Origin: Anaerocolumna sp. | GTDB taxonomy: Bacteria > Bacillota > Clostridia > Lachnospirales > Lachnospiraceae | DNA length: 59,095 nt | NCBI GenBank assembly: GCA_029239975.1 | Contig: JARBTX010000016.1 | Location: forward strand, 1 to 59,095 | Reading direction: 5' to 3' | Shown: positions 18,642-26,152 of the stretch, piece by piece | Numbering within the stretch: the stretch's first letter is position 1 | How the letters are laid out: each line of letters starts with the position of its first letter | The notes under the pieces: generated by a model | What the model was told of the DNA's origin: nothing | What the model saw: only the letters and a program-made list of their open reading frames with translations | The model's database searches: none | Position numbers and translations under genes: made by a program

Positions 18642-18669
18642 GCGCTGTGGACTTAAATGTCTACAGCGC
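18642..18669 (-). terminator. First leader terminator of the amtB unit
   Basis: Stem GCGCTGT-A-GAC / GTC-C-ACAGCGC with loop ATTTAA, followed by seven U on the minus strand. It begins only about 25 bases after the -10 box, so it cannot end a protein gene from this promoter; the upstream peroxidase gene has its own terminator. It therefore looks like an attenuator. Confidence 0.82.
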
Positions 18670-18692
18670 CTTTGCTTATTTTTTATTTGTTT

Positions 18693-18721
18693 AGTATATT
18701 AATATATTTCTAATATGTCAA
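18693..18721 (-). promoter_or_regulatory. Sigma-A promoter of the amtB leader
   Basis: Consensus TTGACA, exactly 17 bases, TATACT on the minus strand. Transcription would begin around 18686 and pass through both leader terminators and the 29-codon ORF before amtB. Confidence 0.8.
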
Positions 18722-18896
18722 TACTTTTTTTTGATTTTTTTTATTTTTTTCATATTTATTTATAAGTTGTTTATATTTTCGCTCTATAGCTGATCTGTTT
18801 TTATATCAGATGATAATTTTCTATATACTTTATGTTTTGAATCCTATAATCAAATAGGCATTTACATACTTTTTTACTACCACCGTAAACAAAAAG

Positions 18897-18957
18897 GGGA
18901 TTTTGTAAAATAGCAACAAGAACTTCATTTATAAATATGCTATTTTGCAAAATCCCC
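18897..18957 (-). terminator. Terminator of the glutathione peroxidase pair
   Basis: Long stem GGGGATTTTGCAAAATAGCA / TGCTATTTTACAAAATCCCC with one mismatch, followed by five T on the minus strand. Confidence 0.88.
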
Positions 18958-18971
18958 TGCAAATAATTAGA

Positions 18972-19517
18972 TTATAATAACGCTTTTACTTTCTCTTCAA
19001 TAACATAAATCGATTCTGTAGGCTCAAATCGTTCTACTACATTACCATTACGGTCGATTAAGAACTTTGTAAAATTCCATTTTATACTTGGATCCTGTTC
19101 GTAATTCGGATCTTGTTCTGACATCATTTTTTTAAGAATCTCAGTTAATTTATGTTCTTCATCAAATCCAGCAAATCCTTTTTCACCTTTTAAAAATTTA
19201 AATAGTGGATGTGCATTTTCACCATTTACTTCTGTTTTTGAAAATATAGGAAATGTAATACCAAATGTAGTATCGCAAAAACTTGCAATTTCATCATCTG
19301 TGCCAGGAGCTTGATTTCCAAATTGATTACATGGAAAATCTAAAATAACAAAACCTTCTTCTTGATACTTTTCATACAAATCCTGTAATTCATCATATTG
19401 TGGTGTAAATCCACATTGTGTAGCAGAATTCATTATGAGCATTACTTTTTCTTTATACTCAGATAATGAAATCTCATTACCTGATTTCTCTTTTACTTTA
19501 AAATCATATACATTCAT
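18972..19517 (-). CDS. Glutathione peroxidase family peroxidase (longer paralogue)
   Basis: 181-residue thiol peroxidase that reduces peroxides, in bacteria usually with thioredoxin rather than glutathione. Peroxidatic cysteine C35 in NSATQCGFTPQYDELQ, encoded by an ordinary TGT codon, not a selenocysteine TGA. Conserved FPCNQFGNQAPG, and the catalytic tryptophan/asparagine motif IKWNFTKFL. Follows the shorter paralogue by 11 bases in one operon, with AGGAGG at its start. The ~20 extra residues compared with its partner lie in the EQDPNYEQDPS region before the WNF motif. Confidence 0.92.
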   Translation of the reverse strand: MNVYDFKVKEKSGNEISLSEYKEKVMLIMNSATQCGFTPQYDELQDLYEKYQEEGFVILDFPCNQFGNQAPGTDDEIASFCDTTFGITFPIFSKTEVNGENAHPLFKFLKGEKGFAGFDEEHKLTEILKKMMSEQDPNYEQDPSIKWNFTKFLIDRNGNVVERFEPTESIYVIEEKVKALL

Positions 19518-19528
19518 AATTAAACCTC

Positions 19529-20005
19529 CTAGTTCAGTAATTTTGCCAAGTCCTCTTCAATTTTTTCTGGTTTCACAGTAGGGGCATATCGTTTGATTAC
19601 TACTCCATTCTTATCAACTAAGAATTTTGTAAAATTCCATTTTATAGCTGAACCAAGTACACCACCTTGTTGCTTTTTCAAATAAGTATATAAAGGATCT
19701 TCGTTATTACCATTAACATCAATTTTTGAAAATAACTTAAACGTTATACCGTATCTAGACTGGCAGAAACTCTTAATCTCTTCTTCCGTTCCTGGCGCTT
19801 GATTTGCAAATTGATTACATGGAAAATCTAGAATTTCAAAACCTTTTGTTTGGTATTTATCATACAGATTTTGTAATCCATCATATTGTGGTGTCAAACC
19901 ACAACCTGTTGCTGAGTTAATAATTAATAAAACTTTTCCTTCATAGTCTTTCATGGAAACCATATTGCCTTTGGCATCTTTAACATTATAATCATATAAT
20001 TTCAT
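19529..20005 (-). CDS. Glutathione peroxidase family peroxidase (shorter paralogue)
   Basis: 158-residue paralogue of the downstream gene. Peroxidatic cysteine C35 in NSATGCGLTPQYDGLQ, then FPCNQFANQAPG and IKWNFTKFLV. First gene of the two-gene unit and divergent from the OhrR-type regulator; its -10 box lies inside the predicted OhrR operator, so peroxide induction is likely. Confidence 0.92.
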   Translation of the reverse strand: MKLYDYNVKDAKGNMVSMKDYEGKVLLIINSATGCGLTPQYDGLQNLYDKYQTKGFEILDFPCNQFANQAPGTEEEIKSFCQSRYGITFKLFSKIDVNGNNEDPLYTYLKKQQGGVLGSAIKWNFTKFLVDKNGVVIKRYAPTVKPEKIEEDLAKLLN

Positions 20006-20045
20006 TTCTATTCTTCAACCTCTCTTTTTCATTTTTTGTATTGTT

Positions 20046-20060
20046 CTAAATTGAATTGTA
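20046..20060. promoter_or_regulatory. OhrR-type operator between the gpx genes and the regulator
   Basis: CTAAATTGAATTGTA matches the known OhrR site TACAATTNAATTGTA at 11 of 14 defined positions, with one half perfect. It covers the -10 of the peroxidase promoter (20055-20060), so bound regulator would block peroxidase transcription. Confidence 0.72.
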
Positions 20061-20083
20061 CACAATCTTATTAGGTTTGTCAA
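20055..20083 (-). promoter_or_regulatory. Promoter of the glutathione peroxidase operon
   Basis: TTGACA, 17 bases, TACAAT on the minus strand: close to consensus. The -10 overlaps the OhrR-type operator. Confidence 0.8.
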
Positions 20084-20092
20084 TAGATAACC

Positions 20093-20121
20093 TTGACATT
20101 TTTTAATTTATTTATTACTAT
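20093..20121 (+). promoter_or_regulatory. Promoter of the OhrR-type regulator
   Basis: TTGACA, 17 bases, TACTAT on the plus strand, about 45 bases before the ATG. It is divergent from the gpx promoter. Confidence 0.6.
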
Positions 20122-20165
20122 TAAATTGTTTCAAACTTAAAGCCAAATCGAAAGGATTTATATAA

Positions 20166-20651
20166 ATGGATCACAATAGTATGGATACAAAACAAGAGAA
20201 TTATAATTTATCAGATATATCACCTGACGAAACACTAAAACTTGATAATCAACTTTGCTTTGCATTATATGTATGCTCAAAAGAAATTATAAGAAAATAT
20301 AAACCTATTTTAGACCCACTTGGTCTTACGTACACAGGTTATATTACACTATTAGCTTTATGGGAAGAGGATAATATAACCGTTAAGGATTTAGGAAAAC
20401 GATTATATCTTGATTCAGGTACACTAACTCCTTTACTAAAGAAATTAGAGGCATCTGGTTACATTGAGAGAGAAAGAAGTTCTACCGATGAACGAAATGT
20501 AGTAATAAGGTTAACGAAAAAAGGACTCCAATTAAAATTAGAAGCTTATCATGTTCCTAAAGATTTAATCTGTTCTACAAATTTTGATGCTGCAAATTCA
20601 TTACAGTTATTAGCAGGTTTACATCAGTTTATGGAAGAAATTTCAGAATAA
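20166..20651 (+). CDS. MarR/OhrR family peroxide-sensing repressor
   Basis: 161-residue winged-helix repressor. The sensor cysteine of the OhrR subgroup is present: C31 in LDNQLCFALY, preceding the conserved tyrosine. The winged helix reads VKDLGKRLYLDSGTLTPLLKKLEASGYIERERSSTDERNV, of which GTLTPLLKKLEASGYIER is the recognition segment. Organic peroxide oxidation of this cysteine releases OhrR from DNA in B. subtilis. Divergent placement with an OhrR-like operator suggests it represses the neighbouring peroxidases instead of the usual ohrA. Confidence 0.88.
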   Translation: MDHNSMDTKQENYNLSDISPDETLKLDNQLCFALYVCSKEIIRKYKPILDPLGLTYTGYITLLALWEEDNITVKDLGKRLYLDSGTLTPLLKKLEASGYIERERSSTDERNVVIRLTKKGLQLKLEAYHVPKDLICSTNFDAANSLQLLAGLHQFMEEISE

Positions 20652-20657
20652 AGAAAT

Positions 20658-20705
20658 CCGAGAATATAATAGTATGAAATAAATATTCATCTATTATAAT
20701 CTCGG
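20658..20705 (+). terminator. Terminator of the OhrR-type regulator gene
   Basis: 15-bp stem CCGAGAATATAATAG / CTATTATAATCTCGG (one mismatch) followed by seven T on the plus strand. The YgaP-like gene converges on it. Confidence 0.9.
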
Positions 20706-20710
20706 TTTTT

Positions 20711-21169
20711 TTATCGTTTTATAACCATGTTAAATAATTCTACAACATCATTGGTCTTTTTATCAAAATCTCCGCGTAAGATTTTCAGTGCTGTTTTTTC
20801 AGCATTAATTTCTTCTGCTGTACGAATTCCCATTTTTCTAACCACAGGAAGTGGTGGACACCATCCACTGATCGCATGTTGCATTAAGAATGCTCCAACT
20901 GCACCAGTTAATATAAACCAACATCTTCTTGAAGTTAATCCAAGAAGTGTACTTATTATGATAAGTGATGCTGCGTTTACTTCAAGAACCCTTTCAGTAT
21001 CCCATTCTTGGTTAAGTGTTATGATTCTTTTTGAAATAGACTCATAACTTTTATTCTTATAATGATTAAGATTCCATATTGTTTGATTTCTTATTGTATT
21101 ATTTACTTTTGGACATGTTTTTAAAGACACACGATGTGCGGTAGGCTTTATTTTACATTTTATATTAAT
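20711..21169 (-). CDS. YgaP-type transmembrane protein (DUF2892-like)
   Basis: About 152 residues. A central part with two adjacent hydrophobic segments (ASLIIISTLLGLTS and FILTGAVGAFLMQHAISG) followed by WCPPLPVVRKMGIRTAEEI is the short membrane module of the YgaP/DUF2892 family (the rhodanese domain of YgaP is absent). The soluble C-terminus is unremarkable. Start: the perfect AAAGGAGTGA has only an ATT at good spacing (8 bases after GGAG, 21169). The upstream ATG in frame (21217) lies inside a palindromic repeat element, before the Shine-Dalgarno. AUU initiation is inferred. Confidence 0.7.
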   Translation of the reverse strand: MNIKCKIKPTAHRVSLKTCPKVNNTIRNQTIWNLNHYKNKSYESISKRIITLNQEWDTERVLEVNAASLIIISTLLGLTSRRCWFILTGAVGAFLMQHAISGWCPPLPVVRKMGIRTAEEINAEKTALKILRGDFDKKTNDVVELFNMVIKR

Positions 21170-21203
21170 TTCAATCACTCCTTTCAATTTGTTAAAAGTT
21201 AGG

Positions 21204-21347
21204 CAATTGTGAAACATCTAAAATGCTATTTATTGATTAAATAATATATACATTTTATAGCTGAATCTTGCCACTTAGGGCAACTGAAGCTATAAAATTT
21301 GTATATATTTTATAAGCAATTCAATAAACTATATTGTTTCGCAATTG
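21204..21347. repeat. Palindromic MITE-like element, copy D
   Basis: 144 bp, ends CAATTGTGAAACA / TGTTTCGCAATTG, core TATAGCTGAATCTTGCCA...GGCAACTGAAGCTATA. It lies directly upstream of the YgaP-like gene; a further partial end (TTAGGCAATTGC) follows at about 21361. Confidence 0.85.
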
Positions 21348-21463
21348 CCCATATTAATAGTTAGGCAATTGCAATATTGTCTAATTTTAAGATTTAGTAT
21401 ATGTTAAAATCTTTATATCATACTAATTCAAAGGAAAGGAAAAAATTGAAAAAATGGTATAAA

Positions 21464-22270
21464 TTATATATCAATACGCTCTTTTGTAGGATCACACATA
21501 GGATTTTCTGTTTCTACTGTCACATGTAATTTTAGTAAATAGTAACACTCTTCTCTAGCCATATGATCAGCCATAAGTGGTAATAAAGTCCCTAACAAAC
21601 GATTATTTAGTCGTAAATCAAGTACCTCTAATAGAAATTCTCGAAAAGCAGTCATGTGTAAAGCTGCTTCATTATTTAATCTTTCCATAGCTGGAAAGTT
21701 TTCTAGGTCTGTTCTTAAATAACCATTAAATTCAATTGCTTTTAGATATAAATCTTGAAAAATTTTCTCAAAAAATAAACTATCTTCAATAAAATCTTTC
21801 TCTACAACATCTAATGTAGCTGCCACACTAGCAGCATGGCCTGCTGCATCGGGCAACCATTTTAAATGATAATGTAATGGATGTAATGGTAGTTGAGCGT
21901 TATTCTCCAAAAAGGTATTTAGTATTAATGCATACTCATCTAACTCATTTATCATGTGGTTAATAAAAGTTGGTGGTAAATGCATCTTAACACTACCACT
22001 TAAAAGTCTTTCTAATAAATCTAATTTGTATATCCGTAGTTCATATGTAGCATCTTGTGCTTGTTGAGTCAACTGTTTGGTATCAACATCATGTTGATGA
22101 GACATATTTAACAATTTATCAAAAACACTGATAAAATTACTTGATTTTTGTATATCATCTTCTTGATTTGGTGCAAGTGAATTTAGAATAAATCTTGCGT
22201 GATCTCCCATAATTTGAAGCCAAAATTGATGTTCGAATAGTATTGTATCTCTATCGAATCTTTCTGCCAA
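21464..22270 (-). CDS. DUF2935 family protein
   Basis: 268-residue soluble, mostly helical protein with the DUF2935 hallmark FEHQFWLQIMGDHARFI near the start and a second histidine-rich block (PLHPLHYHLKWLPDAAGHA) in the middle, then MADHMAREECYYL near the end. The spaced His/Glu residues in four-helix-like repeats suggest a ferritin/hemerythrin-like metal-binding fold; no function is established. Start is TTG behind GAGGT. It is followed downstream on the same strand by the YgaP-like gene and preceded by the FNT transporter, 50 bases apart. Confidence 0.85.
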   Translation of the reverse strand: MAERFDRDTILFEHQFWLQIMGDHARFILNSLAPNQEDDIQKSSNFISVFDKLLNMSHQHDVDTKQLTQQAQDATYELRIYKLDLLERLLSGSVKMHLPPTFINHMINELDEYALILNTFLENNAQLPLHPLHYHLKWLPDAAGHAASVAATLDVVEKDFIEDSLFFEKIFQDLYLKAIEFNGYLRTDLENFPAMERLNNEAALHMTAFREFLLEVLDLRLNNRLLGTLLPLMADHMAREECYYLLKLHVTVETENPMCDPTKERIDI

Positions 22271-22321
22271 GGTACTACCTCACTTATAATCTTATATATC
22301 AATATATGCAAATTATAAGAT

Positions 22322-22963
22322 TTAATGTTGGCATCCTAGCTTTTCATCATCTAGAAGTCTAATGGCTAATGGTAATGCTGCTCCACCAACTAAGTTACCT
22401 AATGCAATTACAATTATGTATAATAACGCTTTTTTATCCCAAGCATTTGCCATTGAAAAATAAAACATATCAGCGATACTATGTTCAAATCCACTTAAAA
22501 TAAATACCATTATCGGAAAAATCAATGCAATATGTTTTCCAACGCTATCTTTTATCGTTTGAAAACCAATTACAGCGATACACATTAATATACCACAAAA
22601 AATTGCCATAATAAAAGTACTAAAAATAGTATCTGATAATTTTGTATTTACTACTTCTACAGTATGATCAACTAATTTAGCTAATTTTGTTGCCCTTAAT
22701 GTATAACCAGTTCCTATAGTTCCAACCGCATTTCCAAGAAGAACCGTAAGTACAGTTAATAAAAATTTCGGGTTTTTGTTAGGAATATAACAAACTTTCC
22801 CGGTATAAAGATCTAATCCAAAGGTATAGATTGTAAATAATCCAATGGAAAACAATAGTGCGCCAACCATATGATTTTCAAGAGTTAAATATATAACTCC
22901 ACCCATGCTAATGGCAATACCAGCCATAATCGCTTTAAAAAATGTTTTCATCTTAATATTCAT
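22322..22963 (-). CDS. Formate/nitrite transporter (FNT) family channel
   Basis: About 213 residues with six hydrophobic segments. Family signatures: MAGIAISMGGVIYL in helix 1, LLGNAVGTIGTGY in the middle and GFEHSIADMFYFSMA before helix 5/6. FNT proteins carry formate, nitrite or hydrosulfide; the substrate is not readable here. Start uncertain: ATG at 22963 (directly after AAGG), ATG at 22951 (12 bases after it) or an upstream TTG at 22996 without a clear ribosome site. Confidence 0.88.
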   Translation of the reverse strand: MNIKMKTFFKAIMAGIAISMGGVIYLTLENHMVGALLFSIGLFTIYTFGLDLYTGKVCYIPNKNPKFLLTVLTVLLGNAVGTIGTGYTLRATKLAKLVDHTVEVVNTKLSDTIFSTFIMAIFCGILMCIAVIGFQTIKDSVGKHIALIFPIMVFILSGFEHSIADMFYFSMANAWDKKALLYIIVIALGNLVGGAALPLAIRLLDDEKLGCQH

Positions 22964-23122
22964 CCTTATTCTGTATTTTTGGAGTCTATTCCCCAATTTA
23001 TGCCGAAAGCAATTATATCATAGGAATATAAAAAAGTATATGTTAAAATTTTGATATATTTTTATAATTTACACATAAAAATATGTTAAAATAGGCATAA
23101 AGATTTGCTTAGGAGGATACAT

Positions 23123-23188
23123 ATGAAACTTTTATGGAGACTTGGTAAAGAGGCAAGCAAGATGGTTTTTATAAAAGACTTAATTTAG
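23123..23188 (+). pseudogene. 21-codon ORF with strong ribosome site, probably remnant of a decayed gene
   Basis: AGGAGG lies 6 bases before ATG, but the frame stops after 21 codons (MKLLWRLGKEASKM...). A neighbouring frame continues as KRLNLAQYRHIHR, stop, then EINHANWCTLLTALLLFVIK, and stops again near 23340. This suggests a frameshifted, stop-riddled gene between 23123 and about 23340. A genuine small protein is the alternative. No family recognised. Confidence 0.35.
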
Positions 23189-23416
23189 CTCAGTACAGAC
23201 ACATACATAGATAAGAAATAAATCATGCCAATTGGTGTACGTTATTAACAGCTTTATTATTATTTGTCATAAAATCAGATAATGATTCATATAATAATCA
23301 AGTAAAGCTTTATGGGACAAGTAATCCAATTTTTTAAACACTTCAAAACAAACAGAGAAAAGATTCAATAGATGGACTTAAGATAGTAAATGAATAATCT
23401 ATGAAGGTGCCATCCT

Positions 23417-23785
23417 ATGAGAGCTTTTATACACTGTTATGAAGTCAATATTATTAAAAGTAAACTAATTGTATTATATATCCTTAATATATTAGATATT
23501 TCATTTACGTTACTATTACTGCGTACAGGCTTATATAAGGAAATAAATATTTTTATGATTCAAGTAGTTCATAGTACGAAAGGTAGTTTCTTATTAAAAA
23601 TTGTTGTGCCAGCTATCATTCTATTTTACTTATATATACGCATAAAAAGAGCTAGCAAAACACAATTAAAAATATCTAATACTATAATCAACATTACGGT
23701 TTTCTTTTATTTAGTGATTAATATATTGCATATTCTTTGGGTCCTTTTAATACCCGTAACTCAATTAGTATTTAAAATAAGTTAG
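23417..23785 (+). CDS. DUF5658-like small membrane protein
   Basis: 122 residues with three or four hydrophobic helices: LIVLYILNILDISFTLLLLRTG (given only by its ends LIVLYILNILD and FTLLLLRTG), then LKIVVPAIILFYLYIRIKR and a C-terminal pair. The N-terminal D(I/V)..T....TG arrangement is like DUF5658 proteins. GAAGGTG precedes the ATG. Function unknown. A 12-bp perfect hairpin follows the gene. Confidence 0.6.
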   Translation: MRAFIHCYEVNIIKSKLIVLYILNILDISFTLLLLRTGLYKEINIFMIQVVHSTKGSFLLKIVVPAIILFYLYIRIKRASKTQLKISNTIINITVFFYLVINILHILWVLLIPVTQLVFKIS

Positions 23786-23793
23786 AATACTAT

Positions 23794-23831
23794 GAGAGCT
23801 CTTACTAATGAAAGACTTTGTAAGAGCTCTC
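23794..23831. terminator. Convergent hairpin between the DUF5658-like gene and the degenerate ABC gene
   Basis: Perfect 12-bp inverted repeat GAGAGCTCTTAC / GTAAGAGCTCTC in the 49-bp gap between two convergent genes. Neither side has a strong T run, so terminator function is likely but not certain. Confidence 0.5.
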
Positions 23832-23834
23832 AAC

Positions 23835-24449
23835 TTATTGAATAATGTAGATACTGTCCACAAAATCCCTTAAACCATCCATTTCTTCCGTAATCAATAT
23901 ACATATAAAATAATTGGATTTAATATATCTATTAATTAAATCCCTAATCTTTTCTTGGCTATTATTATCCATGCCACAAAAAACATTATCATAGATAATC
24001 AACTTCGATTGTTTTATGTTTGCAGCAATACTTCTTATTAGTTTCTGTTCGCCTACCGGTAGTTGATTCATCGGTTTTTTTCTTACGTGTTCTAAATTTA
24101 ATTGCTTAAATATTTTCTCCATTCTTTTATAAAATTCATTGTTATATACACCACGAACCATTCCATAAAAAACAATATAATCTTCTGCTTTTAAACTAGA
24201 TTCATGAATTTCATTTTGGATAATATCAATGTTCATTTTATATTCGTTAATATTACTTTTTAAATCTATACCATCTATACATATACTTCCATCAAAATCT
24301 CTTAAACCACCTAAGGTATACAACAAATTTTCGCACATGTTACGATCACGACAGTGTATACCTAATATGGAAGCATTGTCGATACTACAATTGATATCCT
24401 TTAGCATCTGATTTTCTTCCAAACCTTGTTTAATATTAATTTCTAAAAT
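23835..24449 (-). CDS. Degenerate ABC ATPase without a Walker A lysine
   Basis: 204 residues following the ABC-ATPase plan but with the nucleotide site destroyed. The Walker A position reads GIHCRDRNMCENLL instead of GxxGxGKST, the signature is LPVGEQKL instead of LSGGQ, and Walker B reads KLIIYDNVFCG without the catalytic Asp-Glu pair. The frame is intact, so it looks like a conserved pseudo-ATPase rather than a dead gene. Start: AAGGAG, 9 bases, then ATT (24449), which restores a normal ABC N-terminus (LEINIKQGLEENQMLKDI); the only in-frame TTG lies nine codons later. It lies next to agrC and may belong to the peptide system as a regulatory or immunity subunit. Confidence 0.7.
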   Translation of the reverse strand: MLEINIKQGLEENQMLKDINCSIDNASILGIHCRDRNMCENLLYTLGGLRDFDGSICIDGIDLKSNINEYKMNIDIIQNEIHESSLKAEDYIVFYGMVRGVYNNEFYKRMEKIFKQLNLEHVRKKPMNQLPVGEQKLIRSIAANIKQSKLIIYDNVFCGMDNNSQEKIRDLINRYIKSNYFICILITEEMDGLRDFVDSIYIIQ

Positions 24450-24612
24450 GATTATACACTCCTTACTTGAGATACCCTTTCTTTATTATTTATTATAGAA
24501 GATTTACAAAGTAAGAACAATAATTCCTTACTAAAATGCATTTATTATTGACAATTTGAAACCAAATTAACTACTTCTTATGTATGTTACATCCATCGAA
24601 AAAAAACAAATC

Positions 24613-24633
24613 TATACAATCTAAAATTGTATA
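24613..24633. promoter_or_regulatory. Inverted repeat upstream of the agrC promoter
   Basis: Perfect 8-bp inverted repeat TATACAAT, 5-bp spacer, ATTGTATA, ending 2 bases before the -35 box at 24636. Position and symmetry suggest an operator; the binding protein is unknown. Confidence 0.55.
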
Positions 24634-24635
24634 CC

Positions 24636-24664
24636 TTGACAACCTTTCCAAATTTAGGTAAAAT
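24636..24664 (+). promoter_or_regulatory. Promoter of the agrC-type kinase/regulator pair
   Basis: TTGACA, 17 bases, TAAAAT on the plus strand. It is followed by a ~150-nt leader containing a 13-codon ORF with its own ribosome site (24712-24753). Confidence 0.78.
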
Positions 24665-24711
24665 TCAATTTAATCAGGGAATTATTGTAATTCATTGACT
24701 AGGGGAGTAGT

Positions 24712-24753
24712 ATGAATCATCAATATTTTTCACAAAGTGGATTATTTCTATAA
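24712..24753 (+). CDS. 13-codon leader ORF before the agrC-type kinase
   Basis: AGGGGAG, 4 bases, ATG, then 13 codons (MNHQYFSQSGLFL) and a stop. A neighbouring frame stays open and hydrophobic from here into the kinase gene (IHLAYIVLTLGFTVF), so this may instead be the frameshifted relic of a small membrane peptide. Confidence 0.3.
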   Translation: MNHQYFSQSGLFL

Positions 24754-24816
24754 TTCACCTTGCATATATTGTGCTGACACTGGGATTCACGGTGTTTCGG
24801 CAGCAGGGAGGGGTAT

Positions 24817-26130
24817 ATGATTTTATTGCAATTATTCTATTATACTATCATGGGAGTAGAATCTTTATTATTATGTCGATTATTAAATAATGTATTAACG
24901 TTCAGATATCATCGTAGCATACGTTGGATTGGTGCTTTAATCACATTTCTTGTTTTTCTAATTAGAAGTTATCTTTCTGATCTTCACATAATAAATAGTA
25001 ATATTTCTGGTGTTATTTCGCAAACCATCATGTTGTTAACTCCTTTTTTGATTGCAGTCTTTTTATACTACAATTCATTATTTGAAAAAATTATGTGGTC
25101 AGCTGTTTATATCTTGATTTTAGGAATAGCCGAACAGGTTATTATGGTTATTTTGTTTCTCATCTTAAGAGTCTCACCTGATCAATTACTAAACAATACT
25201 AATATATACATTTTGGCAACTATCTTTTCTAAAATTTTAGCTTACTTTTGTATCGAATTAATCATTTCAAAAAAGAACCACAGGATTTTAATACCTGTGT
25301 CTTGTCTAAAAGAAATATGGTTGATTATTACTATAAATCTCGTTTTATTTATAGTTGAAATAATTATTCTATACGATCCTGATTGGCTTGGTTCAAACTT
25401 AAATCTCTTTATTACTGGAATGATGTGTGCTATATTCACAGTTTCCATTCTTACCATGGTTTTAATATATAAACTATCAAAAATAACACAAGAAGAAATA
25501 GAAAACCAATTGAAACTGCAACAAATTGAGATGGAAAATAAATTAAACAAAGATATGACTAATGTTGTTGATAATCTAAGGTCTTTAAGACATGATATGA
25601 ATAATCACATTGGCATTTTAAAAGGGTTAGTTCACTCTAAGCAATTTGATGATTTGGAAAAATATCTTGAAGAAATGACCACTGATATTGATTCAGCAAA
25701 TGATTTTATCTTTGTAGAAAATAAAGCCTTGTCTGTTTTATTAAATAGTAAAATTACAAAGGCGAAACACTTAAATATAGATTTTCAAAGTTATATATCT
25801 GTAAAAGAAATCAAAATATCTGACAAAGATATGTGTGCATTATTAGGTAATATTATAGATAACGCAATTGAAGCTACAGAAAAAGTGATGGATGATAGAT
25901 ATGTACAACTTATAATCAAAGAGAAGGATAACCATTGTATTATACAGTGTGAAAATACTTTTACAGAAAAACCAATTGAAGTAAATGGTAAATTTTTAAG
26001 CTCAAAAAAAGATTCGATTCTACATGGTATTGGCACAGCAACTGTGAAATCTATTGTTGAGAAATATCATGGGTCAATAGATTTCATCTGTGATAATACA
26101 TTTTCAGTCGAAGTTATATTACCTTATTAA
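24817..26130 (+). CDS. AgrC-type GHKL sensor histidine kinase
   Basis: 437 residues. About 210 N-terminal residues form six or seven membrane helices, the autoinducer-sensing domain. A coiled coil follows, then the phospho-acceptor H259 in SLRHDMNNHIGILKGL and the GHKL ATP domain with N box LLGNIIDNAIEATEK and G box HGIGTATVKSIVEKYHG. Strong AGGGAGGGG ribosome site. Cotranscribed with the LytTR regulator 22 bases downstream. The presumed ligand is the thiolactone peptide made from the agrD/agrB genes at 26810-27720. Confidence 0.93.
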   Translation: MILLQLFYYTIMGVESLLLCRLLNNVLTFRYHRSIRWIGALITFLVFLIRSYLSDLHIINSNISGVISQTIMLLTPFLIAVFLYYNSLFEKIMWSAVYILILGIAEQVIMVILFLILRVSPDQLLNNTNIYILATIFSKILAYFCIELIISKKNHRILIPVSCLKEIWLIITINLVLFIVEIIILYDPDWLGSNLNLFITGMMCAIFTVSILTMVLIYKLSKITQEEIENQLKLQQIEMENKLNKDMTNVVDNLRSLRHDMNNHIGILKGLVHSKQFDDLEKYLEEMTTDIDSANDFIFVENKALSVLLNSKITKAKHLNIDFQSYISVKEIKISDKDMCALLGNIIDNAIEATEKVMDDRYVQLIIKEKDNHCIIQCENTFTEKPIEVNGKFLSSKKDSILHGIGTATVKSIVEKYHGSIDFICDNTFSVEVILPY

Positions 26131-26152
26131 ATATATAAAAGGAGATTTATCT

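Noticed and set aside
18972..20005. Selenocysteine glutathione peroxidases
   Set aside because: The catalytic positions are encoded by ordinary cysteine codons and there is no in-frame TGA or SECIS-like need.
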